Source of the DNA: Opitutia bacterium
GTDB taxonomy: Bacteria; Verrucomicrobiota; Verrucomicrobiia; Opitutales; UBA953
Length of the DNA stretch: 6,011 nucleotides
Assembly: GCA_021204635.1 (NCBI GenBank)
Contig: JAJPZB010000180.1
Span: forward strand, 1 to 6,011
Direction: 5' to 3'
Shown one piece after another: positions 1 through 5,818 of this stretch. A model generated the notes under the pieces. The model was not told where the DNA came from, made no database searches, and saw only the letters and a list, made by a program, of their open reading frames with translations. Numbering within the stretch: position 1 is the first letter of the stretch; every line of letters begins with the position of its first letter. The position numbers and the translations under genes are program-made.

Positions 1-55
1 GAACACACTCCCTCACCGCTAACGTGGTCCCCTCCCGCTAACTTAGCGGGAGAAT
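1..55 (-). repeat. Left arm of a 55-bp inverted repeat
   Basis: Bases 1-55 are the reverse complement of 469-523 with one mismatch (G at 18 where the partner predicts A). The arm contains a perfect hairpin at 32-52 (10-bp arms CTCCCGCTAA and TTAGCGGGAG around one C) and a smaller one at 15-28 (ACCGC-TAAC-GTGGT, with one G-T wobble as plus-strand RNA). The match stops at 56, where the left copy continues TACGTTGGTG instead of the second hairpin seen beside the right copy. The window begins at base 1 of the match, so the repeat may extend further left and any target-site duplication cannot be examined. Confidence 0.9.
32..52. repeat. Hairpin B, copy 1 (perfect 10-bp-arm palindrome)
   Basis: The arms CTCCCGCTAA and TTAGCGGGAG surround a single C. 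The same palindrome recurs at 472-492 and 5987-6007, there with a central G, as expected for the opposite orientation. It is GC-rich at the base, has an almost loopless tip, and has no following T run, so it does not look like a standard intrinsic terminator. Confidence 0.9.
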
Positions 56-104
56 TACGTTGGTGCTCCCGCATCGCAAGTGGGAAGCTTGCCGCCGCAA
101 CAAT

Positions 105-114
105 GGCACGTGCC
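105..114. repeat. Perfect 10-bp palindrome GGCACGTGCC
   Basis: GGCACGTGCC is a perfect palindrome with a CACGTG core, at the boundary between the hairpin-bearing left arm and the C-rich repeat tract. It could be a protein site or part of the repeat family, or chance; no other copy is seen in the window. Confidence 0.35.
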
Positions 115-322
115 GCCACTAACCCACCGCCACTAACCCGCCACCACCAACCCAAGATCTCACCACCAACCCACCACAGACCCACCTCCACAAACCAGCA
201 TTTTCCTTCCCACCACCAACCCAAATCTCACCACCAACCCATCCCGCCACAAACCTTTCCCACCACAGACCCAATTCCCGCCACAGACTCCCCGGCACCG
301 CACAACCCTCACCACCAACCCA
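114..322 (-). repeat. Degenerate C-rich (minus-strand G-rich) repeat tract, main block
   Basis: This stretch is almost free of G on the plus strand and is made of variants of CACCACCAACCCA separated by short pyrimidine-rich spacers. Exact 13-mers start at 142, 161, 211, 229 and 310. Related units such as CCACCACAGACCC and CCGCCACAGAC lie between them. The first part (114-136) contains two copies of the variant CGCCACTAACCC. On the minus strand, which continues the direction of dxs transcription, it reads TGGGTTGGTGGTG. Open frames through it are low-complexity translations (Pro/His/Thr or Gly/Trp/Val) and not genes. Confidence 0.85.
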
Positions 323-410
323 CCTGCTAATTTCCGTGAGGGACGTTAGTCCCGAACAAATCCGTGTGACATCCATCGTGGCAGGTTTGTCGTCGCGGCG
401 GGCTTGTTGC
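323..410. other. Non-repetitive patch between repeat blocks
   Basis: About 90 bases of ordinary composition interrupt the C-rich repeats. They contain the hairpin at 340-353 and end in TTGTTGCC next to the following repeat. No gene, RNA gene or clear regulatory element is recognised. A GTG-started frame at 336 runs out into repeat sequence and has no convincing ribosome site. Confidence 0.5.
340..353. repeat. Hairpin GGGAC-GTTA-GTCCC
   Basis: Perfect 5-bp arms surround a GTTA loop. The central eight bases ACGTTAGT are identical to those of the hairpin at 496-509, while the three outer base pairs differ but remain paired. No T run follows on either strand. Confidence 0.75.
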
Positions 411-450
411 CACCACCAACCCCTCCGAAAAAAACTCACCACCAACTCAC
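404..450 (-). repeat. C-rich repeat tract, second block
   Basis: Two units, CACCACCAACCCC at 411-423 and CACCACCAACTCA at 437-449, flank CTCCGAAAAAAACT. The segment 404-423 read on the minus strand (GGGGTTGGTGGTGGCAACAA) matches 5944-5963 on the plus strand at 19 of 20 positions. The CCTCCGAAAAAA element recurs near 578-589, so the spacer itself is also repeated. Confidence 0.8.
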
Positions 451-451
451 T

Positions 452-469
452 TCGCGCATTTATGCGCGA
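452..469. repeat. Hairpin A, copy 1 (TCGCGCAT-TT-ATGCGCGA)
   Basis: Perfect 8-bp arms are separated by two T residues. The same arms recur at 5966-5984 around the different loop GCA, in both cases two bases before hairpin B. Conserved arms with a changed loop suggest the paired structure is what is maintained. Confidence 0.85.
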
Positions 470-523
470 TTCTCCCGCTAAGTTAGCGGGAGGGGACCAC
501 GTTAGTGGTGAGGGAGTGTGTTC
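469..523 (+). repeat. Right arm of the 55-bp inverted repeat, with hairpins B and C
   Basis: This is the partner of 1-55, matching at 54 of 55 positions. Hairpin B is at 472-492 (CTCCCGCTAA, G, TTAGCGGGAG). Hairpin C is at 496-509 (ACCAC-GTTA-GTGGT, perfect 5-bp arms). The tail 501-521 resembles 5828-5848, just after the recD2 stop, at 18 of 21 positions, linking the hairpin module to the G-rich repeat family. With hairpin A just upstream, three stem-loops follow one another within 58 bases. Confidence 0.9.
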
Positions 524-549
524 GTTGTACGTCGCCTGACTTTGCTCCC

Positions 550-643
550 CACCACCAACCCAAATTTCACCACCAAGCCTCCGAAAAAATCTTCAACACA
601 AACTCCTCTCACCACCAACCCAACCGCCGCCACCAACCCGGCG
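550..643 (-). repeat. C-rich repeat tract abutting the dxs stop codon
   Basis: Exact CACCACCAACCCA units lie at 550-562 and 610-622, with variants at 568-579 (CACCACCAAGCC) and 630-639 (CCACCAACCC). The tract begins directly after the dxs stop. In the direction of dxs transcription the first bases after the stop read CGCCGGGTTGGTGGCGGCGG, so the 3' end of the dxs message would be G-rich. A TTTTTT run (minus strand, about 584-589) has no strong hairpin before it, so I do not call a terminator. Confidence 0.85.
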
Positions 644-2545
644 CTACCGAGCCTGCAACCTGCTGAGGACGCGGGCTGCGACCTCCTTGTCGGAGAGCCC
701 GTAGTGTTCGCGCAACTCATCGGCGCTTGTGGCGTGGCACACAAATTCGTCGCGCCAACCTATTCTTTCCACGGGGACGCACAAGCCGAGGTCCGATAGT
801 TTTTCCAAAAATGCGGAGCCGAATCCGCCCGCGAGCGCATGGTTTTCCACCGTGACAAACAGCTTTGCGCGGGTCGCCTGTTGCGCGATTTTCTCGGCGT
901 CGAGCGGCTTGCAAAATCTCGCATTCACGAGGGTTGGCGACTTCCCGCCGCGCTCGCTCGCCAGCGTTGTCGCGAGCGTCTTTGCGACTTGCAGTGCGGG
1001 TCCGCCGAGCGCCCATATGCAAACCTCGCCACCGTCCGTCCCCTCCTCGAGCGTCTCCGATTCGCCGAGCGCAATTTTTTTCGGCACATCGCCGACGGGC
1101 ACTCCGAACGCCCTGCCTCGCGGATAGCGAATGATGACGGGGCGCGCCCACGAGAATGCGGCGGCGAGCATATCGGCGAGTTCGGCTTCGTCTTTGGGCT
1201 GCATGATTACGAGGTTTGGGAACGCGCGCATCATGGAAATGTCGTAGAGCCCGTGGTGCGTCGCGCCGTCTTGCGGCGAGAGCCCCGCCCTGTCCAAGCA
1301 AAAAACGACGGGAAGGTTTTGCAGGCAAACGTCGTGGATCACCATGTCTGTCGCGCGCTGCATGAACGAAGAATAAATCGCGACGCAGGGCTTGAATCCC
1401 TTGGCTGCCATGCCGGCGGCGAAAACGACGGCGTGGCCTTCCGCGATGCCGACGTCGAAATATTGGCTCGGCAACTTGCGTTTCAGCAGATCTAACGAGG
1501 TGCCCGAGGGCATTGCCGCCGTGATTCCGACGATTTTTTTGTCTTGCCTTGCGAGGCTCACGAGCGTTTCGCCAAAGACTTTTTGCCATGCCGGAGCGCC
1601 TTTTTCCGCGCGGAGAATCTCGCCGGTCTCGGGGTCAAACGGCGCGCAGCCGTGAAATTTTTCCGGATTGGCGACGGCTGCTTTCAGTCCCCTGCCTTTC
1701 TGCGTGCGGACGTGGAGGAGAATCGGCTTGTCGGAATTTTTTGAAAATTCGAGATACGAGATTAGTTGCGCGATGTTGTGGCCGTCGATGGGCCCGAGGT
1801 ATCGCAGATTAAAATTCTCGAAGAGCGGCGAAGAACCGTCTGTCAAGACATTCTTTTTTTCGCGCTTCCACGCAGAGCCTATGCGGATTAAACGCGAGCC
1901 GCCCGGGATTTTTTCCAAAAAGCTGCGCAGGCGGCGCGTGGCTTTGTTGTATGCCGGCGTGGTAATAAATTTGTTTAAATAATCGGCGACGGCGCCAACG
2001 TTGCGGTCGATCGACCATTTGTTGTCGTTTAAAACGACGATGAGCCGCTTTGAGTGCGCGGCGATGTTGTTGAGCGCTTCGAGCGTCGTGCCGTTTGTTA
2101 TCGCGGCGTCGCCGACGACTGCGACGACGTGCTCGCTCCCGCCCGCGAGGTCGCGCGCTGCGGCAAAGCCGAGAGCAGCGGAGAGCGCCGTGCCCGCGTG
2201 ACCCGCGCCAAACGCGTCGTGCTCACTTTCCGCGCGCCGGCAAAATCCCGCGATGCCGCCGGTTTTCCGCAGTTTGTCGAATCGCGCCCCGCCGCGGCCC
2301 GTGAGGATTTTGTGCGCGTAACACTGGTGCGAGACGTCGAAAATTATCGCGTCTCGCGGCGTGCTGAACACGCGGTGGAGCGCGATTGTGAGCTCGACGA
2401 CACCGAGGTTTGGCCCGACGTGGCCGCCGTTTTTCGACGTCGTCTCGATGATTTTACGGCGAATCTCCTGCGCGAGTTCGGGCAGTTTTTCGGGCGGGAG
2501 TTTTTTGAGGTCTTCCGGCGATTGAATGTCGTCTAACAAACTCAT
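644..2545 (-). CDS. dxs: 1-deoxy-D-xylulose-5-phosphate synthase
   Basis: This cytosolic, thiamine-diphosphate-dependent enzyme condenses pyruvate with glyceraldehyde 3-phosphate to give 1-deoxy-D-xylulose 5-phosphate, the entry step of the MEP isoprenoid pathway. At 633 aa it is full length. The N-terminal domain has DVSHQCYAHKILTGR, with the catalytic-type His at 73, and the cofactor motif starting GDA at 145 and ending NDN at 173-175. The pyrimidine-binding domain has FDVGIAEGHAV with the conserved Glu at 369, and DRAG at 418-421. The C-terminal transketolase domain includes VTVENHALAGGFG near 565-576. Two family positions vary: GDG has become GDA, and the usual EQH is EGH. The ATG at 2545 gives the typical MSLLDDIQSPEDLKKLP start. 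It has no Shine-Dalgarno sequence close by, but lies 11 bases after the xseB stop, so translational coupling is likely. The TAG stop abuts the repeat tract. Identification is secure. Confidence 0.97.
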   Translation of the reverse strand: MSLLDDIQSPEDLKKLPPEKLPELAQEIRRKIIETTSKNGGHVGPNLGVVELTIALHRVFSTPRDAIIFDVSHQCYAHKILTGRGGARFDKLRKTGGIAGFCRRAESEHDAFGAGHAGTALSAALGFAAARDLAGGSEHVVAVVGDAAITNGTTLEALNNIAAHSKRLIVVLNDNKWSIDRNVGAVADYLNKFITTPAYNKATRRLRSFLEKIPGGSRLIRIGSAWKREKKNVLTDGSSPLFENFNLRYLGPIDGHNIAQLISYLEFSKNSDKPILLHVRTQKGRGLKAAVANPEKFHGCAPFDPETGEILRAEKGAPAWQKVFGETLVSLARQDKKIVGITAAMPSGTSLDLLKRKLPSQYFDVGIAEGHAVVFAAGMAAKGFKPCVAIYSSFMQRATDMVIHDVCLQNLPVVFCLDRAGLSPQDGATHHGLYDISMMRAFPNLVIMQPKDEAELADMLAAAFSWARPVIIRYPRGRAFGVPVGDVPKKIALGESETLEEGTDGGEVCIWALGGPALQVAKTLATTLASERGGKSPTLVNARFCKPLDAEKIAQQATRAKLFVTVENHALAGGFGSAFLEKLSDLGLCVPVERIGWRDEFVCHATSADELREHYGLSDKEVAARVLSRLQAR

Positions 2546-2556
2546 CGCCGGAGGCT

Positions 2557-2793
2557 TTATTCCTCGTCAAATTTTTGGGAAATTACGTTGCCGTCGGGAT
2601 CGACTTGCCGCAGTTGCTCGATTTTCAATTCGGCTTCTGCGAGCCTTTCGCGGCACGCCTTCAGGTGCTGCATTCCGCACTCGTATTTTTCGATGAGTTC
2701 GGCGAGCGAGACATTGCCCGTCTCGAGAGTTGCCACGATTTCTTCGAGTTTTTTCAACTCGTCCTCGAAAGTACTGACCTTTTCCTTCGCCAT
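2557..2793 (-). CDS. xseB: Exodeoxyribonuclease VII small subunit
   Basis: XseB binds the large subunit XseA to form exonuclease VII, a metal-independent single-strand DNA exonuclease. XseA is not in this window. The protein is 78 aa, the normal family size, and almost all helical. The hallmark runs FEDELKKLEEIVATLETG (residues 9-26), then VSLAELIEKYECG (28-40), then a second amphipathic helix ending near LAEAELKIEQL (51-61). The ATG at 2793 is chosen because it starts MAKEKVSTFEDEL. The longer open frame upstream (to 2985) overlaps the nitroreductase and has no family sequence. The start is two bases after the nitroreductase stop and only a distant GGGGA precedes it, so translation is probably coupled. 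xseB next to dxs is a common bacterial neighbourhood. Confidence 0.95.
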   Translation of the reverse strand: MAKEKVSTFEDELKKLEEIVATLETGNVSLAELIEKYECGMQHLKACRERLAEAELKIEQLRQVDPDGNVISQKFDEE

Positions 2794-2795
2794 TT

Positions 2796-3314
2796 TTAGA
2801 ATTTTCCCCAGTGAATTTTTGACGGATTCCACTTGTCTTTCGCGTGGTCTTTTCCCTGCACGGGAACGCCGATCGTTATCAGCGCCATCGGCATGAGATT
2901 CGCGGGAGTGCGAAGCACCTTGGCGACGTTTTGCGCACGCTCTTCGCGCGGGAAAAGCCCGCACCAGCAGGCGCCGAGCCCGCAAGCCTCAATCGCGAGG
3001 AGCATGTTCTCAACTGTCGCCGAGCAGTCTTGCTGCCAGTAGAGCGAATATTGATTGTCCGTGATTCCGCAGACGACGATTGCCGCCGCAGCCTCTTTCA
3101 AAAATTTCGCGTTGGGCAAATATTCGAGCAACTCGTCCAAAACCGCGCGTTCGTCGAGCACGACGAGCTCGCGCATTTGCTGGTTGCAAGCCGACGGCGC
3201 GGCGAGACCGGCGCGGCAAATTGCCTCCAAATTCTCGCGAGAAACCGCCGCTCCCGCGACGTAGTTTCTGACGCTTTTTCTCTGCAAAATTAAATCGATA
3301 AATTCTTTGTTCAT
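2796..3314 (-). CDS. Nitroreductase-family FMN oxidoreductase
   Basis: This 172-aa protein belongs to the nitroreductase/NfsB-like flavoprotein superfamily: usually homodimeric cytosolic enzymes with FMN that use NAD(P)H to reduce nitro compounds, quinones or unknown natural substrates. Visible marks are the N-terminal FMN-phosphate motif RKSVRNY (12-18), APSACNQQ (39-46, the family's APSxxNxQ), and GLGACWCG (112-119) in the C-terminal FMN-contact region. It is rather short and has seven cysteines (33, 43, 82, 97, 111, 116, 118), which could suit an anaerobe, but this is inference. No ferredoxin domain is present. The ATG at 3314 is supported by GGAGG four bases upstream; the frame extended to 3476 gives basic, unrelated sequence. 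It is the first gene of the operon with xseB and dxs. Substrate cannot be assigned. Confidence 0.9.
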   Translation of the reverse strand: MNKEFIDLILQRKSVRNYVAGAAVSRENLEAICRAGLAAPSACNQQMRELVVLDERAVLDELLEYLPNAKFLKEAAAAIVVCGITDNQYSLYWQQDCSATVENMLLAIEACGLGACWCGLFPREERAQNVAKVLRTPANLMPMALITIGVPVQGKDHAKDKWNPSKIHWGKF

Positions 3315-3318
3315 AACG

Positions 3319-3323
3319 CCTCC
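3319..3323 (-). promoter_or_regulatory. Shine-Dalgarno site of the nitroreductase gene
   Basis: The minus strand reads CACGGAGGCGTTATG, placing a perfect GGAGG four bases before the ATG at 3314. It decides the start codon against the longer open frame upstream. It is the only strong Shine-Dalgarno site seen in the window; xseB, dxs and recD2 have weak or no match. Confidence 0.8.
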
Positions 3324-3330
3324 GTGGTGG

Positions 3331-3354
3331 AAAAAAATCGTTAGGGCAAACGAT
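3331..3354 (-). promoter_or_regulatory. Inverted repeat with T tract in the nitroreductase leader
   Basis: ATCGTT (3337-3342) and AACGAT (3349-3354) are perfect 6-bp arms around AGGGCA. On the minus strand the hairpin is followed directly by a T run (3336-3331), a terminator-like arrangement only 7 bases before the GGAGG of the nitroreductase gene. The stem is AT-rich and weak, so it may instead be an operator or chance. If transcribed, it would lie in the leader of the nitroreductase-xseB-dxs operon. Confidence 0.45.
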
Positions 3355-3364
3355 ATGCGCCCTT

Positions 3365-3391
3365 GTCTCGGCGCGCGAGACTGTTTTTTTT
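3365..3391 (+). terminator. Terminator-like hairpin plus T8 upstream of recD2
   Basis: GTCTCG (3365-3370) and CGAGAC (3376-3381) are perfect 6-bp arms around GCGCG, followed by TG and eight T residues (3384-3391) on the plus strand. This resembles a short intrinsic terminator pointing at recD2, whose ATG is at 3458. No plus-strand gene precedes it, so it could act as an attenuator of a long recD2 leader, or stop transcripts running antisense out of the operon. It could equally be a regulator-binding palindrome. Confidence 0.45.
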
Positions 3392-3457
3392 CGCATGCCC
3401 TTGCGCGCTTTGAATTTGTAAAATCGCGCCGCTTGCAAGTTAAATTTGCGGCAGAAA

Positions 3458-5818
3458 ATGTCTGAGGCGGAAACAATCACCGGCGTTCTCGAACGCATAA
3501 TATTTTACAACGACGAAAATTATTTCATGGTCGGGGAAGTGCGCATTTCGTCGGGGCTGCGAGAGAATGTCGTCGTCTCGGGCACGTTGCCGGCTGTGCA
3601 ATGCGGCGAGACGCTCGAGCTCACGGGCGCGTGGACGAACAACAAAAACTACGGGCGTCAATTCAAAGTTTTCTCGTTCAAATCCAAGTTGCCATCGAGC
3701 ATTCACGGGCTGAAAAAATATCTCGGCAGCGGGCTGATTCACGGCATCGGCAAGGCGTATGCGGAAAAAATCGTGAACCATTTCGGCGCCGACACTCTGC
3801 GCGTAATCTCGGAAGAATCCGCGCGGCTGCGGGAAATTCGCGGCATCGGCGCAGAGCGCGTGAAAGCAATCAAAAAATCGTGGGATTCGCAGACCGCGCT
3901 GCGCGAAATAATTATTTTCTTGCAAACCTACGGAATTACCTCCGCGCAATGCACGCGGATAATCAAAGAATATGGCGACGACGCAAAGAAACGCGTGCTG
4001 GAAAACCCGTATTCGCTCGCGAACGACATTCACGGAATCGCATTTGCGACAGCGGATAAAATCGCGCGCAATATCGGATTTCCCAACGAAAGCGACCGCA
4101 GAATCGACGCCGGAATTTTTTACACGCTGCGCGACGCCGAGAAAACCGGTGGCCACACGGCGCTGCCAGCCGGCGAACTCGCGGAAAGAGCCGCCGCAAT
4201 GCTCGAAGTTGCCGCCGAGCTCGTTGAAAAAAGAATCAAAAGCCTGCGTGCAGAAAAATTGCTGAAATCCGTGCGAGAAAATGCCGCCGAAATCGTTGCG
4301 AGAAAAAACGCGGGCGCATTCCGCAACAATGAGGTTCTCGGCGAGCTCGCAGTCCACAACAAACTCAGCCGCCACAACGATGGCGACGGCGGCGCCGGTG
4401 GCGACAACAATGAGCTTTTGCAAAATGCGCGACAGGCGCGCGCGGAGTTCGACATCGCGGAAAGCGTGGCAAAACTGCTCGCCGGAGAAAGCGCGCTCCC
4501 GCCGATAAAAATCGACGCCGCCGTGGCGTGGGCGCAAAACAACGCCGGATTCGAGTTCGCGCCCGAGCAGGCACACGCCGTCGCCACCGCCCTCGCCGAA
4601 AAATTCTCGATAATCACGGGCGGACCCGGCACCGGCAAGACGACGATCCTGCGAGCCCTGTGCTCGATTTTGCGCGCGAAAAAAGTCCGCATAACGCTCG
4701 CGGCGCCAACCGGCCGAGCGGCGCAGCGAATGAGCGAATCCGCAGGCGTGCCAGCCGGAACGATTCACCGGATTTTGAAGCCAAACTCGCAGGGCTCCGA
4801 TTTTCGCCACAATGAGAATTTCCCCTTGGAGACTGACTTTGTCGTCGTCGATGAAGCCTCGATGCTCGACAACTTGCTCGCCGCAGCCCTGCTCCGCGCA
4901 ATTCCGCCCGAGGCGCACGTCGTGCTCGTGGGCGACGTGAACCAGCTGCCCTCTGTCGGCGCCGGCAACGTTCTCGGCGATTTGATTGCGTCGCGCCTCG
5001 TGCCCGTGACGACGCTCACCGCCGTTTTCCGCCAAGGCAAACGCTCGGGGATTGTCGCCGCCGCGCACGCGATTTTGCACGGCGACGCGCGCGTCCCGGG
5101 CCCGCGCCAACTCTCGGTTTACGAGTTTGATCCCGCGCGCGACATACATTTCATCGAATCTTCCTCCGACGCCGATTGCGTGAAGAAGGTCGTCGAACTC
5201 GCAACAAAGGCGATCCCGCGCCTGCTCGGAATAAGTTCGTGCGACGACATTCAGGTGCTCGCGCCAAAGCGCAGCGGCGAAGTCGGCATACAAAATTTGA
5301 ACGCGGTTTTGCAAAAGGCATTCGGTGAAAACAATGGCGACGGTGGCAGGAATTTCGGCGCAAACAAAGGCGTCACCGCGACAGGCGGAATCTCGCTGCG
5401 CGTCGGCGACAAAGTCCTGCAAAACCGCAACAACTACGACAAAAACGTTTTCAACGGCGACCTCGGCCGCGTCGAATCGCTCGACACCGAAAACGGCGGG
5501 GTGCGCGTGCGCTTCGGCGACGAACTCGTGGAATATGAGCGCGGCGACCTCTCGGAGTTGCAACTCGCTTACGCGATAACGATCCACAAATCGCAGGGCT
5601 CGGAGTTCCCCGTGGTGATTATCCCGCTTGTCAAGGCGCATTATGTGATGCTACGCCGAAACCTCGTTTACACGGCAATCACGCGCGGTCGCCGGAAAGT
5701 CTTCGTCGTGGGCGACCCCGTAGCCTACGCGCTCGGCGTGAAAAACGCCGATTCCTCCCGCCGCACCACAGGCCTCGGCGCCCTCCTCGCCGCCACAACA
5801 GGCTCAGTGGCAGATTAG
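3458..5818 (+). CDS. recD2: RecD2-type ATP-dependent DNA helicase
   Basis: This 786-aa superfamily 1B 5'-3' DNA helicase is of the RecD-like type that acts without RecBC in replication-fork and repair processes. The N-terminal region (about 1-75) fits the family's OB-like domain. Helix-hairpin-helix segments follow at LIHGIGKAYAEKIVNHFG (93-110) and LREIRGIGAERVKAIKK (124-140). The motor has Walker A GGPGTGKTT (388-396), Walker B VVVDEAS (462-468), motif III GDVNQLPSVG (492-501), FRQ (524-526), ITIHKSQGSEF (707-717), and motif VI LVYTAITRGRR (736-746) with the likely arginine finger at 743. Two Gly/Asp/Asn-rich inserts occur near 306-320 and 622-640. I take the ATG at 3458; a TTG four codons upstream is the alternative. 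No strong Shine-Dalgarno site is present. The TAG stop lies inside the downstream repeat. It is transcribed divergently from the nitroreductase operon. Confidence 0.95.
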   Translation: MSEAETITGVLERIIFYNDENYFMVGEVRISSGLRENVVVSGTLPAVQCGETLELTGAWTNNKNYGRQFKVFSFKSKLPSSIHGLKKYLGSGLIHGIGKAYAEKIVNHFGADTLRVISEESARLREIRGIGAERVKAIKKSWDSQTALREIIIFLQTYGITSAQCTRIIKEYGDDAKKRVLENPYSLANDIHGIAFATADKIARNIGFPNESDRRIDAGIFYTLRDAEKTGGHTALPAGELAERAAAMLEVAAELVEKRIKSLRAEKLLKSVRENAAEIVARKNAGAFRNNEVLGELAVHNKLSRHNDGDGGAGGDNNELLQNARQARAEFDIAESVAKLLAGESALPPIKIDAAVAWAQNNAGFEFAPEQAHAVATALAEKFSIITGGPGTGKTTILRALCSILRAKKVRITLAAPTGRAAQRMSESAGVPAGTIHRILKPNSQGSDFRHNENFPLETDFVVVDEASMLDNLLAAALLRAIPPEAHVVLVGDVNQLPSVGAGNVLGDLIASRLVPVTTLTAVFRQGKRSGIVAAAHAILHGDARVPGPRQLSVYEFDPARDIHFIESSSDADCVKKVVELATKAIPRLLGISSCDDIQVLAPKRSGEVGIQNLNAVLQKAFGENNGDGGRNFGANKGVTATGGISLRVGDKVLQNRNNYDKNVFNGDLGRVESLDTENGGVRVRFGDELVEYERGDLSELQLAYAITIHKSQGSEFPVVIIPLVKAHYVMLRRNLVYTAITRGRRKVFVVGDPVAYALGVKNADSSRRTTGLGALLAATTGSVAD

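Noticed and set aside
32..52. Hairpin B as an intrinsic terminator
   Set aside because: No T run follows on either strand at any of the copies, so only a hairpin repeat is claimed.
119..445. 108-codon minus-strand frame across the repeat tract, and a plus-strand Pro/His/Thr frame at 103-330
   Set aside because: Both are translations of the degenerate repeat. Composition follows the repeat unit and there is no ribosome site or family similarity.
114..643. Possible CRISPR array
   Set aside because: Units are only about 13 bases, degenerate and irregularly spaced, spacers are themselves repeat-like, and no cas gene is present.
717..1589. 290-codon minus-strand frame within dxs
   Set aside because: It is a shifted frame of dxs with very Arg-rich translation and no domain; dxs itself is intact.
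2794..2985. N-terminal extension of xseB to 2985
   Set aside because: The extension overlaps the nitroreductase in another frame and is Arg-rich. The XseB family sequence begins at the ATG at 2793.
3419..3424. TAAAAT as a -10 box for recD2
   Set aside because: No acceptable -35 hexamer lies 15-19 bases upstream, and the TG of an extended -10 is misplaced by one base.
3315..3476. N-terminal extension of the nitroreductase to 3476
   Set aside because: It is basic, non-family sequence running across the intergenic hairpins and the recD2 start. A GGAGG site supports the ATG at 3314.
3440..5641. 733-codon open frame antisense to recD2
   Set aside because: It is almost wholly antisense to a helicase with all its motifs intact. 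Its translation is Arg/Ala/Phe/Val-rich with no recognisable domain, as expected from codon bias of the sense gene.
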